Notes: a model not told the origin generated them from the sequence alone. 64,000 bases of DNA from Paraflavitalea devenefica (GCF_011759375.1 NZ_JAARML010000007.1:124001-188000); one strand, 5' to 3'. Shown: positions 17,652 to 26,724, numbered from the stretch's first letter. Program-made: numbers and translations.

Positions 17652-17689
17652 ATTTGGGAATGTTCCCATTGGCGGGAATGTTCCCAAAT
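17652..17689. promoter_or_regulatory. tandem palindromic operator candidate upstream of GH16 gene
   Basis: Two copies of GGGAATGTTCCC (17656-17667 and 17674-17685), each a near-perfect palindrome, are spaced 18 bp centre to centre. The pair is flanked by ATTTGGGAA and TTCCCAAAT, so the whole 38-bp unit is also an inverted repeat. It sits 73 bases upstream of the GH16 start codon and 32 bases from the stop of the neighbouring gene. Confidence 0.55.
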
Positions 17690-17720
17690 TGTTCTTTAGC
17701 TATGCGCCAGGCTGTTTTAT

Positions 17721-18104
17721 TTAAGATTTGATGAGCTTTTTCTTTTGCTCTTCTAATTGATATTCCAGTTTCTGAATATCTTTTAGTGTCATGTTTTCCA
17801 GGTCAAGGTTCTGTATATATTTATCTTCATTCACTCTTACCTGCACGGTGCCTTTACGCCGGTTATTAAGCAGCCATTTTAATAAATTGAAAAATTCAGT
17901 GAGTGAAAAACTGATAGCCTTTGTAATGAACAGGTGCACAATCAGGTCATAGATATCCTGCCCCTGGTCAGTTTTTTCCAATCTGCTCATTTCCTTTTGA
18001 TCAACTTTTTGCAGGGAAGAAGCGGGAGCAGAACCGGGGAAAGTCTCCAGGATTTGCCTTGCTAATTCCTCATTTTTTTGGTTTGCATATTTTATTGTAA
18101 CCAT
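17721..18104 (-). CDS. small protein, possibly EACC1-like (effector-associated constant component)
   Basis: This 127-residue protein has a central hydrophobic segment (YDLIVHLFITKAISFSLTEFFNLLKWLL) followed by RRKGTVQVRVNEDKY and a C-terminal helix rich in Glu, Gln and Lys. The order 'hydrophobic helix, W-L-x-x-R-R, V-x-V, short strand, Leu-rich helix' resembles the EACC1 family that accompanies variable effectors in NTP-dependent conflict systems. This likeness is by eye and weak. It is the last gene of a three-gene unit, 4 bases after the TraB-like gene, and next to a CHAT-like protein, which supports the idea. Confidence 0.4.
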   Translation of the reverse strand: MVTIKYANQKNEELARQILETFPGSAPASSLQKVDQKEMSRLEKTDQGQDIYDLIVHLFITKAISFSLTEFFNLLKWLLNNRRKGTVQVRVNEDKYIQNLDLENMTLKDIQKLEYQLEEQKKKLIKS

Positions 18105-18108
18105 ATGT

Positions 18109-19872
18109 TTAGTTTTTACAGTATGTATTAATTAATGAGCGAATAGTGTTTTGGGATCGTGGTTCGCTATTGGGACTGGACCTGAATAACTTCAATCTTA
18201 CGGGCATTTCTCCAAGATCGTACAGGTACCAACATTCTCCCAGGACATCAAACGAGGCCAGGAAAGAATGGCCACTTTCCGGATCAATGTATTTGACCAC
18301 ATTTTCTGTATATGGATGTTCCGCAAGTTGGATTTCCTTTAAAAAATTCATCCTTGCCGTATTACCTGAATAATTATGATCATGATAGAAAATTATTCGG
18401 TCTCCTTCTGTTTTGGCAAATGCGCCCGGATGCTTTTCCTGCAATGCATTGAACCCGTTCGGATCAAAATCGGGCTTGTATTGATTAAAGGAAGGATTAT
18501 GTTTTACTGATGAAATCAATTCAGTGGCAACAGATTCGCCTAAATACTGCCTGAATTTGTCGACTATTCTGTTAAAAGACCGGTTAATTGTTGCTAACCC
18601 TTTTCTAATCCATTTCCACTCATGGGCAAACGGGCTTACGGGAAGCTTCATTCTCAGCAGCGTATCCGACGCAAATTTTCGCAATGCCGCCTCCCTGCTA
18701 TTGATAAAACGTAAACTATCAAAAGCGAAATCCGGATTCTCAAGCCCAGAATGCTTCGATGAAATAAGTAAGTAACCTACGCTATCCGGCAGCAAGCGTA
18801 CAATGCCTTCCAGGTGAGCAGCACCAATAAATACAAAGGGTATCTGGTTTTGAAACCGGGACAGATAATTACTGATCTTTTCAGCCATCATTGTATCCCT
18901 CTTCAAATAACTCCTTATAATTCTTATTTCATTAGCAGCAAATTGAGCCAACGTCCTTTCACGCTTTCGAACAAGCCAGTTTCTGAACCCTTCCCAGTAT
19001 TGCACTTCAGAAAGCCATTCAGAGCCAATATCATCCCCCGGATAGGTATACAAGGGTGAGTTCTCGTATTCTTCTTGCAGGGAGTATATCCTCTCTTTCT
19101 GATTATAAGTAAGGTTGCTCGCCGTTCTTTCGTACCGGAGGGTTCTCTGAATGGTTGCACTATCATCTATTGCATACTGCTTTATGTCTTTTTCCCTAAG
19201 CACAACCTGGCACTCCATAGCCAGGTCTATTATAAAATTTTTGGTCAATTGGCTCACCTGATATGCTGCCGGAACTGTGGCAGACAGCACGCTATACAGA
19301 CTATCCAAAGAAACCTCCACTGAATTATTGCCATAGAATCCTTCGTTAAGGAAGTAAAAAGCAATGGAAGGATTTTTTAATACAACACTGGTGATGGCAT
19401 TTCTGAGATAAGGGATCTCTCCTGAAAAGTTATGGGGATCTTCTACAAAAAGAAGTAGTTGTTTGGTAGTGGGCCTAATTTTATTCTTCTTAATTACAGC
19501 ATTTTCAAAAAAATACTCATCAAACCTAATGCCCCCCCTTTGATACGCTATTTCTTTCCCGCGTGAAAATTCGATCCAGGAAACACTATCGCTGTGATAA
19601 GTAATCTTTTTAAACCCGTTGTTATGGAGGATCTCGTAAAACCGGTTAGTATCTGCAAAAGCCCAACGGACAACAAATGGACCATAAGCTTCACTGACTT
19701 CAAAGGAATCAGCGCCAACCTTTTGTTTTAACCTTAATTGGGGCATGCTGTAATCGTCTGCCCTGAGTGTGGCAATTTTCACTGGCAAGGTTTGCGCAAA
19801 ACCACTGCTCATTAGGACAAGGGCCTGCAATAACAGGCCCACCCATACCTGAATACGTAATAAATATTTCAT
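18109..19872 (-). CDS. exported TraB/PrgY (TIKI)-like protein
   Basis: This 587-residue protein has a signal peptide (ending SSGFAQ). Three features match the TIKI/TraB-PrgY/GumN and erythromycin-esterase-like fold: a glutamate in FLNEGFYG (E177), a R-D-x-M-M-A helix near residue 323 (KRDTMMAEKI) and G-x-x-H as G350-A-A-H353 (FIGAAHLEG). In TIKI proteins these residues bind metal and cleave peptides. The last 240 residues, with an HDHNYSG stretch, are unassigned. The ATG at 19872 overlaps the stop of the CHAT-like gene in ATGA, so the two are translationally coupled. The family call is moderate, and catalysis is an inference. Confidence 0.5.
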   Translation of the reverse strand: MKYLLRIQVWVGLLLQALVLMSSGFAQTLPVKIATLRADDYSMPQLRLKQKVGADSFEVSEAYGPFVVRWAFADTNRFYEILHNNGFKKITYHSDSVSWIEFSRGKEIAYQRGGIRFDEYFFENAVIKKNKIRPTTKQLLLFVEDPHNFSGEIPYLRNAITSVVLKNPSIAFYFLNEGFYGNNSVEVSLDSLYSVLSATVPAAYQVSQLTKNFIIDLAMECQVVLREKDIKQYAIDDSATIQRTLRYERTASNLTYNQKERIYSLQEEYENSPLYTYPGDDIGSEWLSEVQYWEGFRNWLVRKRERTLAQFAANEIRIIRSYLKRDTMMAEKISNYLSRFQNQIPFVFIGAAHLEGIVRLLPDSVGYLLISSKHSGLENPDFAFDSLRFINSREAALRKFASDTLLRMKLPVSPFAHEWKWIRKGLATINRSFNRIVDKFRQYLGESVATELISSVKHNPSFNQYKPDFDPNGFNALQEKHPGAFAKTEGDRIIFYHDHNYSGNTARMNFLKEIQLAEHPYTENVVKYIDPESGHSFLASFDVLGECWYLYDLGEMPVRLKLFRSSPNSEPRSQNTIRSLINTYCKN

Positions 19873-21056
19873 ATCTGGACTATTTTTTGAAATCGATTAT
19901 ACATATCCTCCAGTTCCTGCTGCAACGATGCTTCGGCATCAAGGAGGCTTTTAAATACAGGTTGATTAAAAAAAGCAAGCAAATACTCCAGGTAATCCGC
20001 CATAGATTGCTTTCTGATGCTGCCCTCTACTCTTTTTACGCCTTTTTGCAGAAATCGCCCACCAATGCTCTTTCCATCAGACGCATTTTTGAAAGAATAG
20101 CAGTGATAGACCCTCATCAGGAGAATATGAGAAAGATCCAGGCCCATCACCTCCTGGTAAAAGTCCTCCGTCCTTGAAGGCAGGGTCCATTTGAGGTCTT
20201 CAGTATGGAAGTTTGCAAAAACAAACCAGGTATTTCTACTTTCCAATGCATCCAAAACCTGTTCTTTAGTAGGGTTAATAAGCAACTTTAAAGGGAAATA
20301 AGTCTTACCGATCTGTATTTTAGCGAATGAAGCCCTAACCTTTTCCAAGAGACAGAAACAAGCTTTGTAATCAGCAGATTCACTGCTTTCCAATTCAAGG
20401 TGTTCATAGGCATTGACTATGATTACCGCATGCAGTATAAAAGAGGCAATATTCTTTCCTTTTCCTTCTATGTAAAGCCAATCCTTGAGGTGAGTGAGGT
20501 AATCTTTATGCGTCGAAATAAACTCCATCCAGGTATAGCGATTAAAGAAACCAAGATCAAACCTGCCATAATAACTAAAAGGCAGTTGAGCTATATAAGC
20601 ATCAGCACTTCCATGCTTAATGACGAGTTTATTTTTCTCCAATCCAAGAGGTTGCTTTTTGAACATCGGGAAATCAGGAGGCAGGTCCAGACCATCCTCC
20701 TGTGTAAGCCACCGGAAATTATTAACTATATGCTCTTCGTGAAGCGAAAAGTTTGCAGGTTTTATTTCCAGATAAGTGGTATCCAATGCAATTTCAAGGT
20801 CAACTATACGGGTTTTAGCAAGTGCTCCGATGGTCTCTTCTTCCTGTGTACTGTTTGCCAAACAAAATAAATAATAATACCCGTCCGGATGCTTAACAAT
20901 CCACAGGTAATCTTCTTCCTTCCCCTTTAACATATATCTTTCCAACAACGCTTCCACCTCTCCATTGATGAGACTTTCGAAGGTTGTCCAGTCCGATTCC
21001 TGATCAGTATACAGCACAGGTTTTATATCACACTTCATTAAAAGCTCCTGGATCAT
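19869..21056 (-). CDS. CHAT-like (caspase-related) protein, predicted
   Basis: This 395-residue protein has no signal peptide or membrane span. The C-terminal half shows FVFANFHTEDL (H284) and, 35 residues on, LLMRVYHCYSF (C319), then KSIGGRFLQKGVKRVEGSI and a helix ending in AFFNQP. This 'strand-His, strand-Cys, then G..fL..G...v.gs' order is that of CHAT peptidase domains. The usual HG and AC motifs are replaced by FHT and YHC, so activity is uncertain. The N-terminal 250 residues are unassigned. It opens a three-gene unit, coupled by a 4-base overlap to the TraB-like gene. The likely role is an intracellular protease-type effector, by inference. Confidence 0.4.
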   Translation of the reverse strand: MIQELLMKCDIKPVLYTDQESDWTTFESLINGEVEALLERYMLKGKEEDYLWIVKHPDGYYYLFCLANSTQEEETIGALAKTRIVDLEIALDTTYLEIKPANFSLHEEHIVNNFRWLTQEDGLDLPPDFPMFKKQPLGLEKNKLVIKHGSADAYIAQLPFSYYGRFDLGFFNRYTWMEFISTHKDYLTHLKDWLYIEGKGKNIASFILHAVIIVNAYEHLELESSESADYKACFCLLEKVRASFAKIQIGKTYFPLKLLINPTKEQVLDALESRNTWFVFANFHTEDLKWTLPSRTEDFYQEVMGLDLSHILLMRVYHCYSFKNASDGKSIGGRFLQKGVKRVEGSIRKQSMADYLEYLLAFFNQPVFKSLLDAEASLQQELEDMYNRFQKIVQI

Positions 21057-21147
21057 ACTTCAAATTTATCGGGGTATTAAAGGCTGGTCAAGCGTGTTTT
21101 CACGGATGTATGTTATGTTGTATTCACCCACAACACTGGAATTGTAA

Positions 21148-21188
21148 TAATAAAGGCCATCCGCCATGCCGGCAGATGGCCTTTATTA
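21148..21188 (-). terminator. hairpin terminator
   Basis: A perfect 14-bp stem (arms 21148-21161 and 21175-21188, core AAAGGCCATC/GATGGCCTTT) with a 13-base loop follows the stop of the 398-residue protein by 10 bases. Read on the minus strand it ends in TTTATTATTA. It separates the NACHT unit from the CHAT-like unit. Confidence 0.75.
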
Positions 21189-21197
21189 ATTGGCTGT

Positions 21198-22394
21198 TCA
21201 GGACTTTTTGTTTCCTGCCAGGTCCCGGATGGCTTTGAAGTTGGCACGTACATTGAGAAAGCCAAACAGGTTACCTCCTTTCGGATCGTATTTGATCTCC
21301 AACGGTATCCAGATATCATTGAACACACGTATACGCAGGGTACCGTTGAAAGTAAGACTGTCTTTCTTTTCTCCGGCATACAGGCGGTTCAGATGAACGT
21401 AGGAACCTGACAGCTTAAATTCAGCCCATGGGTATTGCGTTCGTTTTGTTTTAAGGGTAAGGTTGAGGCCAGGCTCAAATATAAATGCTTGTCTTTTCAG
21501 GTCTCTCCCTGCCAGCAGGGTATCATTGAGAAATTGGTAAGCAGCTTTGATGTTCAATTCCAGGCCACAAACCCTTTTGGGATTAGTGATCCCTTTTACG
21601 AGGTTGGAAGACAGCACCACGTTGGAGAACATAAAATCGTCCTTGTAGGTCGTGTCGCTTATTCCTACAGTCACCAACAGCCGGTTTTGGAAGTCGGTTT
21701 TCACACTGTCGAAATTGGCCTTGATCAGTTTACCAAAATGCACCTTCTTATTATTGTCAATCAGCTTTATGATGGTTTTAGCGCCTATAGAATCTGCGAT
21801 CTTCCTGATAGACCCCTGCAAGACAGGATCAAGCTTGCTGAATTGGTTGAAGGAGGTAGAGTCTGCGCTGAAAAAAGATTCGATTTGACGGTTAAGTTCA
21901 TTTTTTCGTTGCAGATCAGGAATTCTTCCCAGCGATAAATTTAACAAGGTAAGTAATTGATTGTATTCATCATTGGCTTTAACCGCATCGTTGATGAAAT
22001 GCTCAGACACGGTCACATCACGCCTGTTTATGATCGCATAAGTGATACCAGACGAAAAGCCATTGAATTTATAGGCCGAATCGAGTTTGGCCGAAAAGGA
22101 AAAGTTAAGATTCCGCAATGCTTTATACCGGACGTAACTGGTATCAACCAATAGCTCGGGGTTGGCCCTGGCCATGATGGCAAAGGGATTGGACGTGAAC
22201 TGCACCTCCTTGTTTTTGCTGGTAAAGCGGTCAAAGGCCAGTTGGAAAAAGCTTTTGAATACATCTTTATAGTTACCGGTTGCGAGGGAATCGGCTGTTA
22301 TAGCGTAAGACTTTGTACTGTCCTGCGCCTGCATAAATGTTGCTGCCAGCATACACCATACAGTCAATATTATTATGCACCATTTATTCTTCAT
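21198..22394 (-). CDS. exported protein, predicted outer-membrane beta-barrel-like
   Basis: This 398-residue protein has a signal peptide (ending TFMQAQ). Residues 85-400 show many alternating strands ending in aromatic residues (LNFSFSAKLDSAYKFNGF, KRQAFIFEPGLNLTLKTK, WAEFKLSGSYVHLNRLY, TFNGTLRIRVFNDIWIPLE, GNLFGFLNVRANFKA). That pattern fits a small outer-membrane barrel. I do not recognise the family. It is the last gene of the unit headed by the propeller-NACHT protein, 16 bases after the Lys-rich protein, and followed by a terminator. Its link to the NACHT protein is by position only. Confidence 0.6.
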   Translation of the reverse strand: MKNKWCIIILTVWCMLAATFMQAQDSTKSYAITADSLATGNYKDVFKSFFQLAFDRFTSKNKEVQFTSNPFAIMARANPELLVDTSYVRYKALRNLNFSFSAKLDSAYKFNGFSSGITYAIINRRDVTVSEHFINDAVKANDEYNQLLTLLNLSLGRIPDLQRKNELNRQIESFFSADSTSFNQFSKLDPVLQGSIRKIADSIGAKTIIKLIDNNKKVHFGKLIKANFDSVKTDFQNRLLVTVGISDTTYKDDFMFSNVVLSSNLVKGITNPKRVCGLELNIKAAYQFLNDTLLAGRDLKRQAFIFEPGLNLTLKTKRTQYPWAEFKLSGSYVHLNRLYAGEKKDSLTFNGTLRIRVFNDIWIPLEIKYDPKGGNLFGFLNVRANFKAIRDLAGNKKS

Positions 22395-22410
22395 GGGTGT
22401 AAATTATTGG

Positions 22411-22791
22411 TTACTGAATGATGTAACTTTTATGAATAGGACCAGAGACCGTTTGCGGCGTATTGGGCGAGGTAGGTACGGTAATGACAATATTGGCAGA
22501 ACCGGCGCTGGCTCCCACAAGCGCCAGTCCATCCCCGCTTTTTACATCTGAGAAGAAGATATCAGCGCTACGGGTAATGCTTTGCATATTGATAAGCGTG
22601 CCATTCCTGGACAAGAAGGCCGTTAGCTTTCCCACGCCTGAAGAAAAGGTAATTTTTACTGTAGCAGCTACTGTATTGGGTTGTAAGGCCACCAGGGCCA
22701 TCCCTTGGGGAGGAGTAAAGTTGACGGCATTTCCAGGAGCTGCTTTTTTTGCGGCTTTTTTCTTAGCAGGTGTGTTTTTCTTTGTTGGCAT
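22411..22791 (-). CDS. small protein with Lys/Ala-rich N-terminal tail, unknown function
   Basis: This 126-residue protein starts with a histone-H1-like tail (MPTKKNTPAKKKAAKKAAPG) and continues with a compact beta-rich domain (TVKITFSSGVGKLTAFLS, GSANIVITVP) of about 95 residues. There is no signal peptide. Lys/Ala-rich tails of this type bind nucleic acid or membranes electrostatically in other proteins. Here the role is unknown. It lies 16 bases before the barrel-like gene and about 200 bases after the NACHT gene. Confidence 0.6.
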   Translation of the reverse strand: MPTKKNTPAKKKAAKKAAPGNAVNFTPPQGMALVALQPNTVAATVKITFSSGVGKLTAFLSRNGTLINMQSITRSADIFFSDVKSGDGLALVGASAGSANIVITVPTSPNTPQTVSGPIHKSYIIQ

Positions 22792-22846
22792 GATAATGAT
22801 TTTTTATGCCTCGAAAATACACGTCAGCCCAACTCTTCGCTACCCG

Positions 22847-22984
22847 CTAAAACACCCTTTTCCTTTGCTCCTTTAATACGTAATATGGGTTAAAACACCT
22901 GACTATTTTTTCGACGTAGACATCGTTTACCACTTTAAATGCATAAGGCGCATTATGGTCTTCCAGCTTTTGCCGATTTCGCAT
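22847..22984 (-). CDS. possible 45-residue protein downstream of the NACHT gene
   Basis: An ATG at 22984 opens 45 codons only 9 bases after the stop of the propeller-NACHT gene, on the same strand, ending with TAG at 22847-22849. The product is basic, with the segments RNRQKLEDHNAPYAFKVVN and IVRCFNPYYVLKEQRKRVF. There is no known family and no ribosome site to decide. The short spacing and even composition argue for it; its length argues against. Confidence 0.3.
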   Translation of the reverse strand: MRNRQKLEDHNAPYAFKVVNDVYVEKIVRCFNPYYVLKEQRKRVF

Positions 22985-22993
22985 AGCTTTAAA

Positions 22994-25900
22994 TTAATCA
23001 CTACCAGACAGCATCAACCCTACTTTCTCCCAAAAATTTGCTGTCATCTTCAGCTTACCCTGGTTCTTCAGCAGCATGATCACCGGTGCAATCCTCCTGG
23101 CATATATCTCTTTACTAAAATCTATCAGATCGATTACAAATTCTTCATATTGCAGCATCGTGATCTCGTTCTTTAGCACGCTGTCTACTTTGATCTCGTG
23201 CCATATTTCAATACAATCGGCCCAATATAAGCGGCCCAGGCCTGGCCTGATCTCTTTGTGCCATTCTTCCAGCTTTTTGCTATCCTGGCGATTAATATAG
23301 CAAGCGGCAAAGTAACGGTGAAATCTTTCATGACGGAAGCGGCAGACCGTTTTGTCCTTTGTGAGCACGCCGGCATCGAGCGCCTGCTCACAAAAACGTT
23401 CGGAGATATTTTCATCTGCTTTAATTTCCTGGGTATTGGTTTTAAATAACTCCCAGGCTTTTTCTTCGAGATTAAGTACATAGGTATCCTCGTCGAGGCT
23501 ATGCCTTACTTCGCGGTAGATGTCGAGTCTGAAGGCGGGTACGGTATTATGGGCGGCAATATAGCCAGCGATAAGGCCCGCCGTATGGGGTAGCGCAGCC
23601 ATGTCTTTGAGTAAAGGCGTGTTGACGACTTCTTCTACCCATTTTTCCTCAATCCCGTATTTAGTGATAAACATAAATTGCAACTGTTGCTTTCCAAAAG
23701 GATCGAGGCGGATGTACTCTTCCTTTACCAGTTTTTCGAGCCCGGGCGGATATTGACTGGAGAGAATGACGTGGTTCCTTTTTACAGCCGTTAACAGGAA
23801 ACTGCGCACCTCTTCCTGACGGGCGCTTTCATTAAAGCCATCGAGCAACAGCACAAAACCACCATCGCCGATAAGGGTTGTGACCTGCTGCGGCTCGAAG
23901 AAAAGGTCGCCATAGTTATTGGCCTGGAAAGCCAGCATCTCGTCAATGGAATTGGGCTCGCCGAGGCGCAACAGGAAAGGAGTGAGCCCTTTTTCGAGCG
24001 CAAGGAGCGCCCATTTTTCGAGCAAGGCCGTTTTGCCCAGGCCTGATTTGCCAAGCACTACGTACAGTTTATTACGGCTGGTTATGGTATTGTTGAAGAC
24101 ATTCATCCACTCTTCTTCGGCATAATGACCATTGATGGCTGGCGGAATATAGGAATCCTGTTGGCCGGCCCAACCATCGAGACCGGGCGCTTTGTGGTAA
24201 TTACTGCGGTAAGCCTTAAAGAGGGCCATGCGTACCGGGCGGCTGTTGTGGATGAGAAAGGCCGTGAAAATATATTTGGCCGGGATGATGGGTAAGGCTG
24301 CCAGGCCATTGCGGGAGAGCATTACCTTTCGCCACCAGCCGTTGAAAACGGCGAGTAGCACCAGCAGTATGTTGAGAGCAATATAACCCAGGACCCAGTA
24401 CAGGTAGGACAGCCAGGCCGGTGGCCCGCCCATGGTTACAGAAGCAGAAAAGCGGTGTGCAAAGTGAGGCAAGGGTGAATCGTAATGAGCAACTACCTGG
24501 AGCGTATATTTCTTACCGGCAGATGAGCGTTCAAAATCAGCCGCTTTTTCATTAAAGATGAATTTCACTTGCTGCTTTGTACTATCGGTAAAGATTGAAC
24601 GGTAATAACTGCTATCCAATACATCTTTACCATTATCAGTAAGGTGGATGGTGGGCAGCGCTATGAGAGAGTCACCAAATGTAACGAAGCAGGAATCGAG
24701 CAGGCTGGTTTTCCCAAGCTGCAGTTTAATATCGCGAACCGACTTAATGACTTTTACCTGTGTGATATTTCCATCACGCCCTACGATCCAGCCTTCCCTG
24801 CCAGTAGGATCGAATGCGACGTCACTGTACGCTGCTAATATTTCATCAACGTCATTGACCATTGCCCAAGTACGGCCTTCATATTTGGCTATGTCGCCAC
24901 TGGAGCCTACAGCCCATCCTTTGGAACCATCCTGATTGAGCCATAAAGAATTGAAATAACCAGGCATTGGTGAACCCATTACTGAATCTCCACGTTGTTC
25001 CTTGGAATTAAATTGCCCGATCCAGTCGTCGCCTGCCACCCATCCTTCAGTGCCCTGCTTATTTGTCCAAATCGCACGTAGATTGAACATTGATGAGGAC
25101 CATTTTGTCCATTCTTTTCCTTCATACCTGAACAGGCCGTCGATGCCAACCGCCCATCCCTGTGTACCGGACGGATTGAACGACAAATCACAAATGACAT
25201 CGTACTTTCTATTATCCGGTGACTGTGTGGTTGTCCAGGCATTTGCTTTGTATTGCATGATCCAGCCATCGCTGCCAGCCGCCCAGCCCACCTTTCCATT
25301 GTCATCGAACCATAAAGCATTCAATGCTTCCTCCCCTGTGCCTTCTTTTTGAAACAAATCCCAGTTCTTTCCGTCAAATTGCAAGATCACCCCGCTATCC
25401 CCCACTGCCCAACCTGTGGTAACTTCGTCATTCATCCATACGGCATAAAGATCTTTCGTTGTGAGCTTGCCCGGCTCCACTATTGTCTGCCAGTTCATGC
25501 CCTCAAATCTTAAAATAATCCCATCTTCCCCCACCGCCCAGGCCTCACTGGTTTTGGCCGAGCGCCACAAGGCATTCAGGTCCTGGTTGATCTCCCGTGG
25601 ATTGCTATAAAGTTTCCAGCCGGTACTGTCGTACTGTAATATTTCTTTATAGCCGATTGCAAAACCCTGTGATCCTGCTGAATCGAAGAGCAATCTATAT
25701 AACCCTTTTTTTACCGGAATTTTCTCTGCCTGATGTGCTACGCGCCAGGCTTCCTGCTCATAACGCAATATTGTTCCATTATAGCCTGCAGCCCACCCTT
25801 GTTTGCCTTCGGGATCCAGCCACAAGGAAAACAAAGGAGCACTTGTTATTTCACCCGGACGATGCGCCATTGTCCATTTATTTGCCTCGAATTTCAGTAT

Positions 25901-26665
25901 CAACCCTCGATATCCAACCGCCCATCCCCGGGTCCCTTCTGCATTGAGCCAAAGGCTAAATAAAGAACCTTTCGGTACTGCTGTATCCTGGGTGTATTTT
26001 TTCCAGGTTCTGCCATCGTATCTGAACAGGCCATCATCATTACTTATTGCCCAGCCATCCGTGCCTTGTGCATTTAGCTTCATGGAGAGTACTCTTCCTC
26101 TAATCTCCAGCCTCCCCCAGCTTTTCCATTGACCATCCTTATAATGCAATACTATTCCCTGATCGCCCATTGCCCATCCCTCAGTGCATTGTGCATTCAC
26201 CCAAAGCGTTTCCAGACTAAATTCGGTTATTTCACCAGCCCTATTCCACTCCTTCCAGCTACCTTTCTGATACTTAAATATAATACCATTAGTGCCTACG
26301 GCCCAGCCTGCGGTATCCTGTTCGTTTACCCAAATGGCGCGGAGAGACGCCTGCGTAAGCTGTCCCGGATGTATTACCGTGTTCCAGTGTTTTCCATCAA
26401 AGTGGACAATGGAGCCACCGTCGCCCACCATCCAACCGCTGGTACCCTGTCTATTCATCCAGGCCGCCTCATGGTCAACCACAGCATTTACAACATTCAA
26501 CTTATAATATTCTTCCGGGTTGCCCGCTTCGGCCTTAGCCTTGACGGTGGTATAGTTGTCGTTGGTACAGGCGGCCGGAAGAACCGCGAGCATCACGAAG
26601 AACCAGCGGGCCAGCCGTTTTTTATAATTATAGGTTGTTAAACAGCAAGGAGAGAGCATTTTCAT
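22994..26665 (-). CDS. double beta-propeller, transmembrane, NACHT NTPase fusion
   Basis: The ATG at 26665 gives 1223 residues (a GTG at 26713 is less likely). Residues 15-35 are a signal or anchor ending LPAAC, possibly lipidated. Residues of about 40-650 hold fourteen repeats of about 42 residues with the core G-W-A-V-G-x-x-G-x-I-x-x-Y, enough for two seven-bladed propellers. A membrane helix (YLYWVLGYIALNILLVLLAV) lies near 750-775. A NACHT domain follows, with Walker A GKSGLGKT near 871 and Walker B FVLLLDGFNE near 933, then a helical C-terminus. The propellers should be extracytoplasmic and the NTPase cytoplasmic. This orientation, with the sensor at the N-terminus outside, is unusual for STAND proteins. 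It lies 59 bases after a serine hydrolase gene. Confidence 0.85.
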   Translation of the reverse strand: MKMLSPCCLTTYNYKKRLARWFFVMLAVLPAACTNDNYTTVKAKAEAGNPEEYYKLNVVNAVVDHEAAWMNRQGTSGWMVGDGGSIVHFDGKHWNTVIHPGQLTQASLRAIWVNEQDTAGWAVGTNGIIFKYQKGSWKEWNRAGEITEFSLETLWVNAQCTEGWAMGDQGIVLHYKDGQWKSWGRLEIRGRVLSMKLNAQGTDGWAISNDDGLFRYDGRTWKKYTQDTAVPKGSLFSLWLNAEGTRGWAVGYRGLILKFEANKWTMAHRPGEITSAPLFSLWLDPEGKQGWAAGYNGTILRYEQEAWRVAHQAEKIPVKKGLYRLLFDSAGSQGFAIGYKEILQYDSTGWKLYSNPREINQDLNALWRSAKTSEAWAVGEDGIILRFEGMNWQTIVEPGKLTTKDLYAVWMNDEVTTGWAVGDSGVILQFDGKNWDLFQKEGTGEEALNALWFDDNGKVGWAAGSDGWIMQYKANAWTTTQSPDNRKYDVICDLSFNPSGTQGWAVGIDGLFRYEGKEWTKWSSSMFNLRAIWTNKQGTEGWVAGDDWIGQFNSKEQRGDSVMGSPMPGYFNSLWLNQDGSKGWAVGSSGDIAKYEGRTWAMVNDVDEILAAYSDVAFDPTGREGWIVGRDGNITQVKVIKSVRDIKLQLGKTSLLDSCFVTFGDSLIALPTIHLTDNGKDVLDSSYYRSIFTDSTKQQVKFIFNEKAADFERSSAGKKYTLQVVAHYDSPLPHFAHRFSASVTMGGPPAWLSYLYWVLGYIALNILLVLLAVFNGWWRKVMLSRNGLAALPIIPAKYIFTAFLIHNSRPVRMALFKAYRSNYHKAPGLDGWAGQQDSYIPPAINGHYAEEEWMNVFNNTITSRNKLYVVLGKSGLGKTALLEKWALLALEKGLTPFLLRLGEPNSIDEMLAFQANNYGDLFFEPQQVTTLIGDGGFVLLLDGFNESARQEEVRSFLLTAVKRNHVILSSQYPPGLEKLVKEEYIRLDPFGKQQLQFMFITKYGIEEKWVEEVVNTPLLKDMAALPHTAGLIAGYIAAHNTVPAFRLDIYREVRHSLDEDTYVLNLEEKAWELFKTNTQEIKADENISERFCEQALDAGVLTKDKTVCRFRHERFHRYFAACYINRQDSKKLEEWHKEIRPGLGRLYWADCIEIWHEIKVDSVLKNEITMLQYEEFVIDLIDFSKEIYARRIAPVIMLLKNQGKLKMTANFWEKVGLMLSGSD

Positions 26666-26724
26666 ACCACGGAAAATAGGCATTGCCAGACAGTAAAAAC
26701 AGGGTGAAAACACTGGAGATCTCC

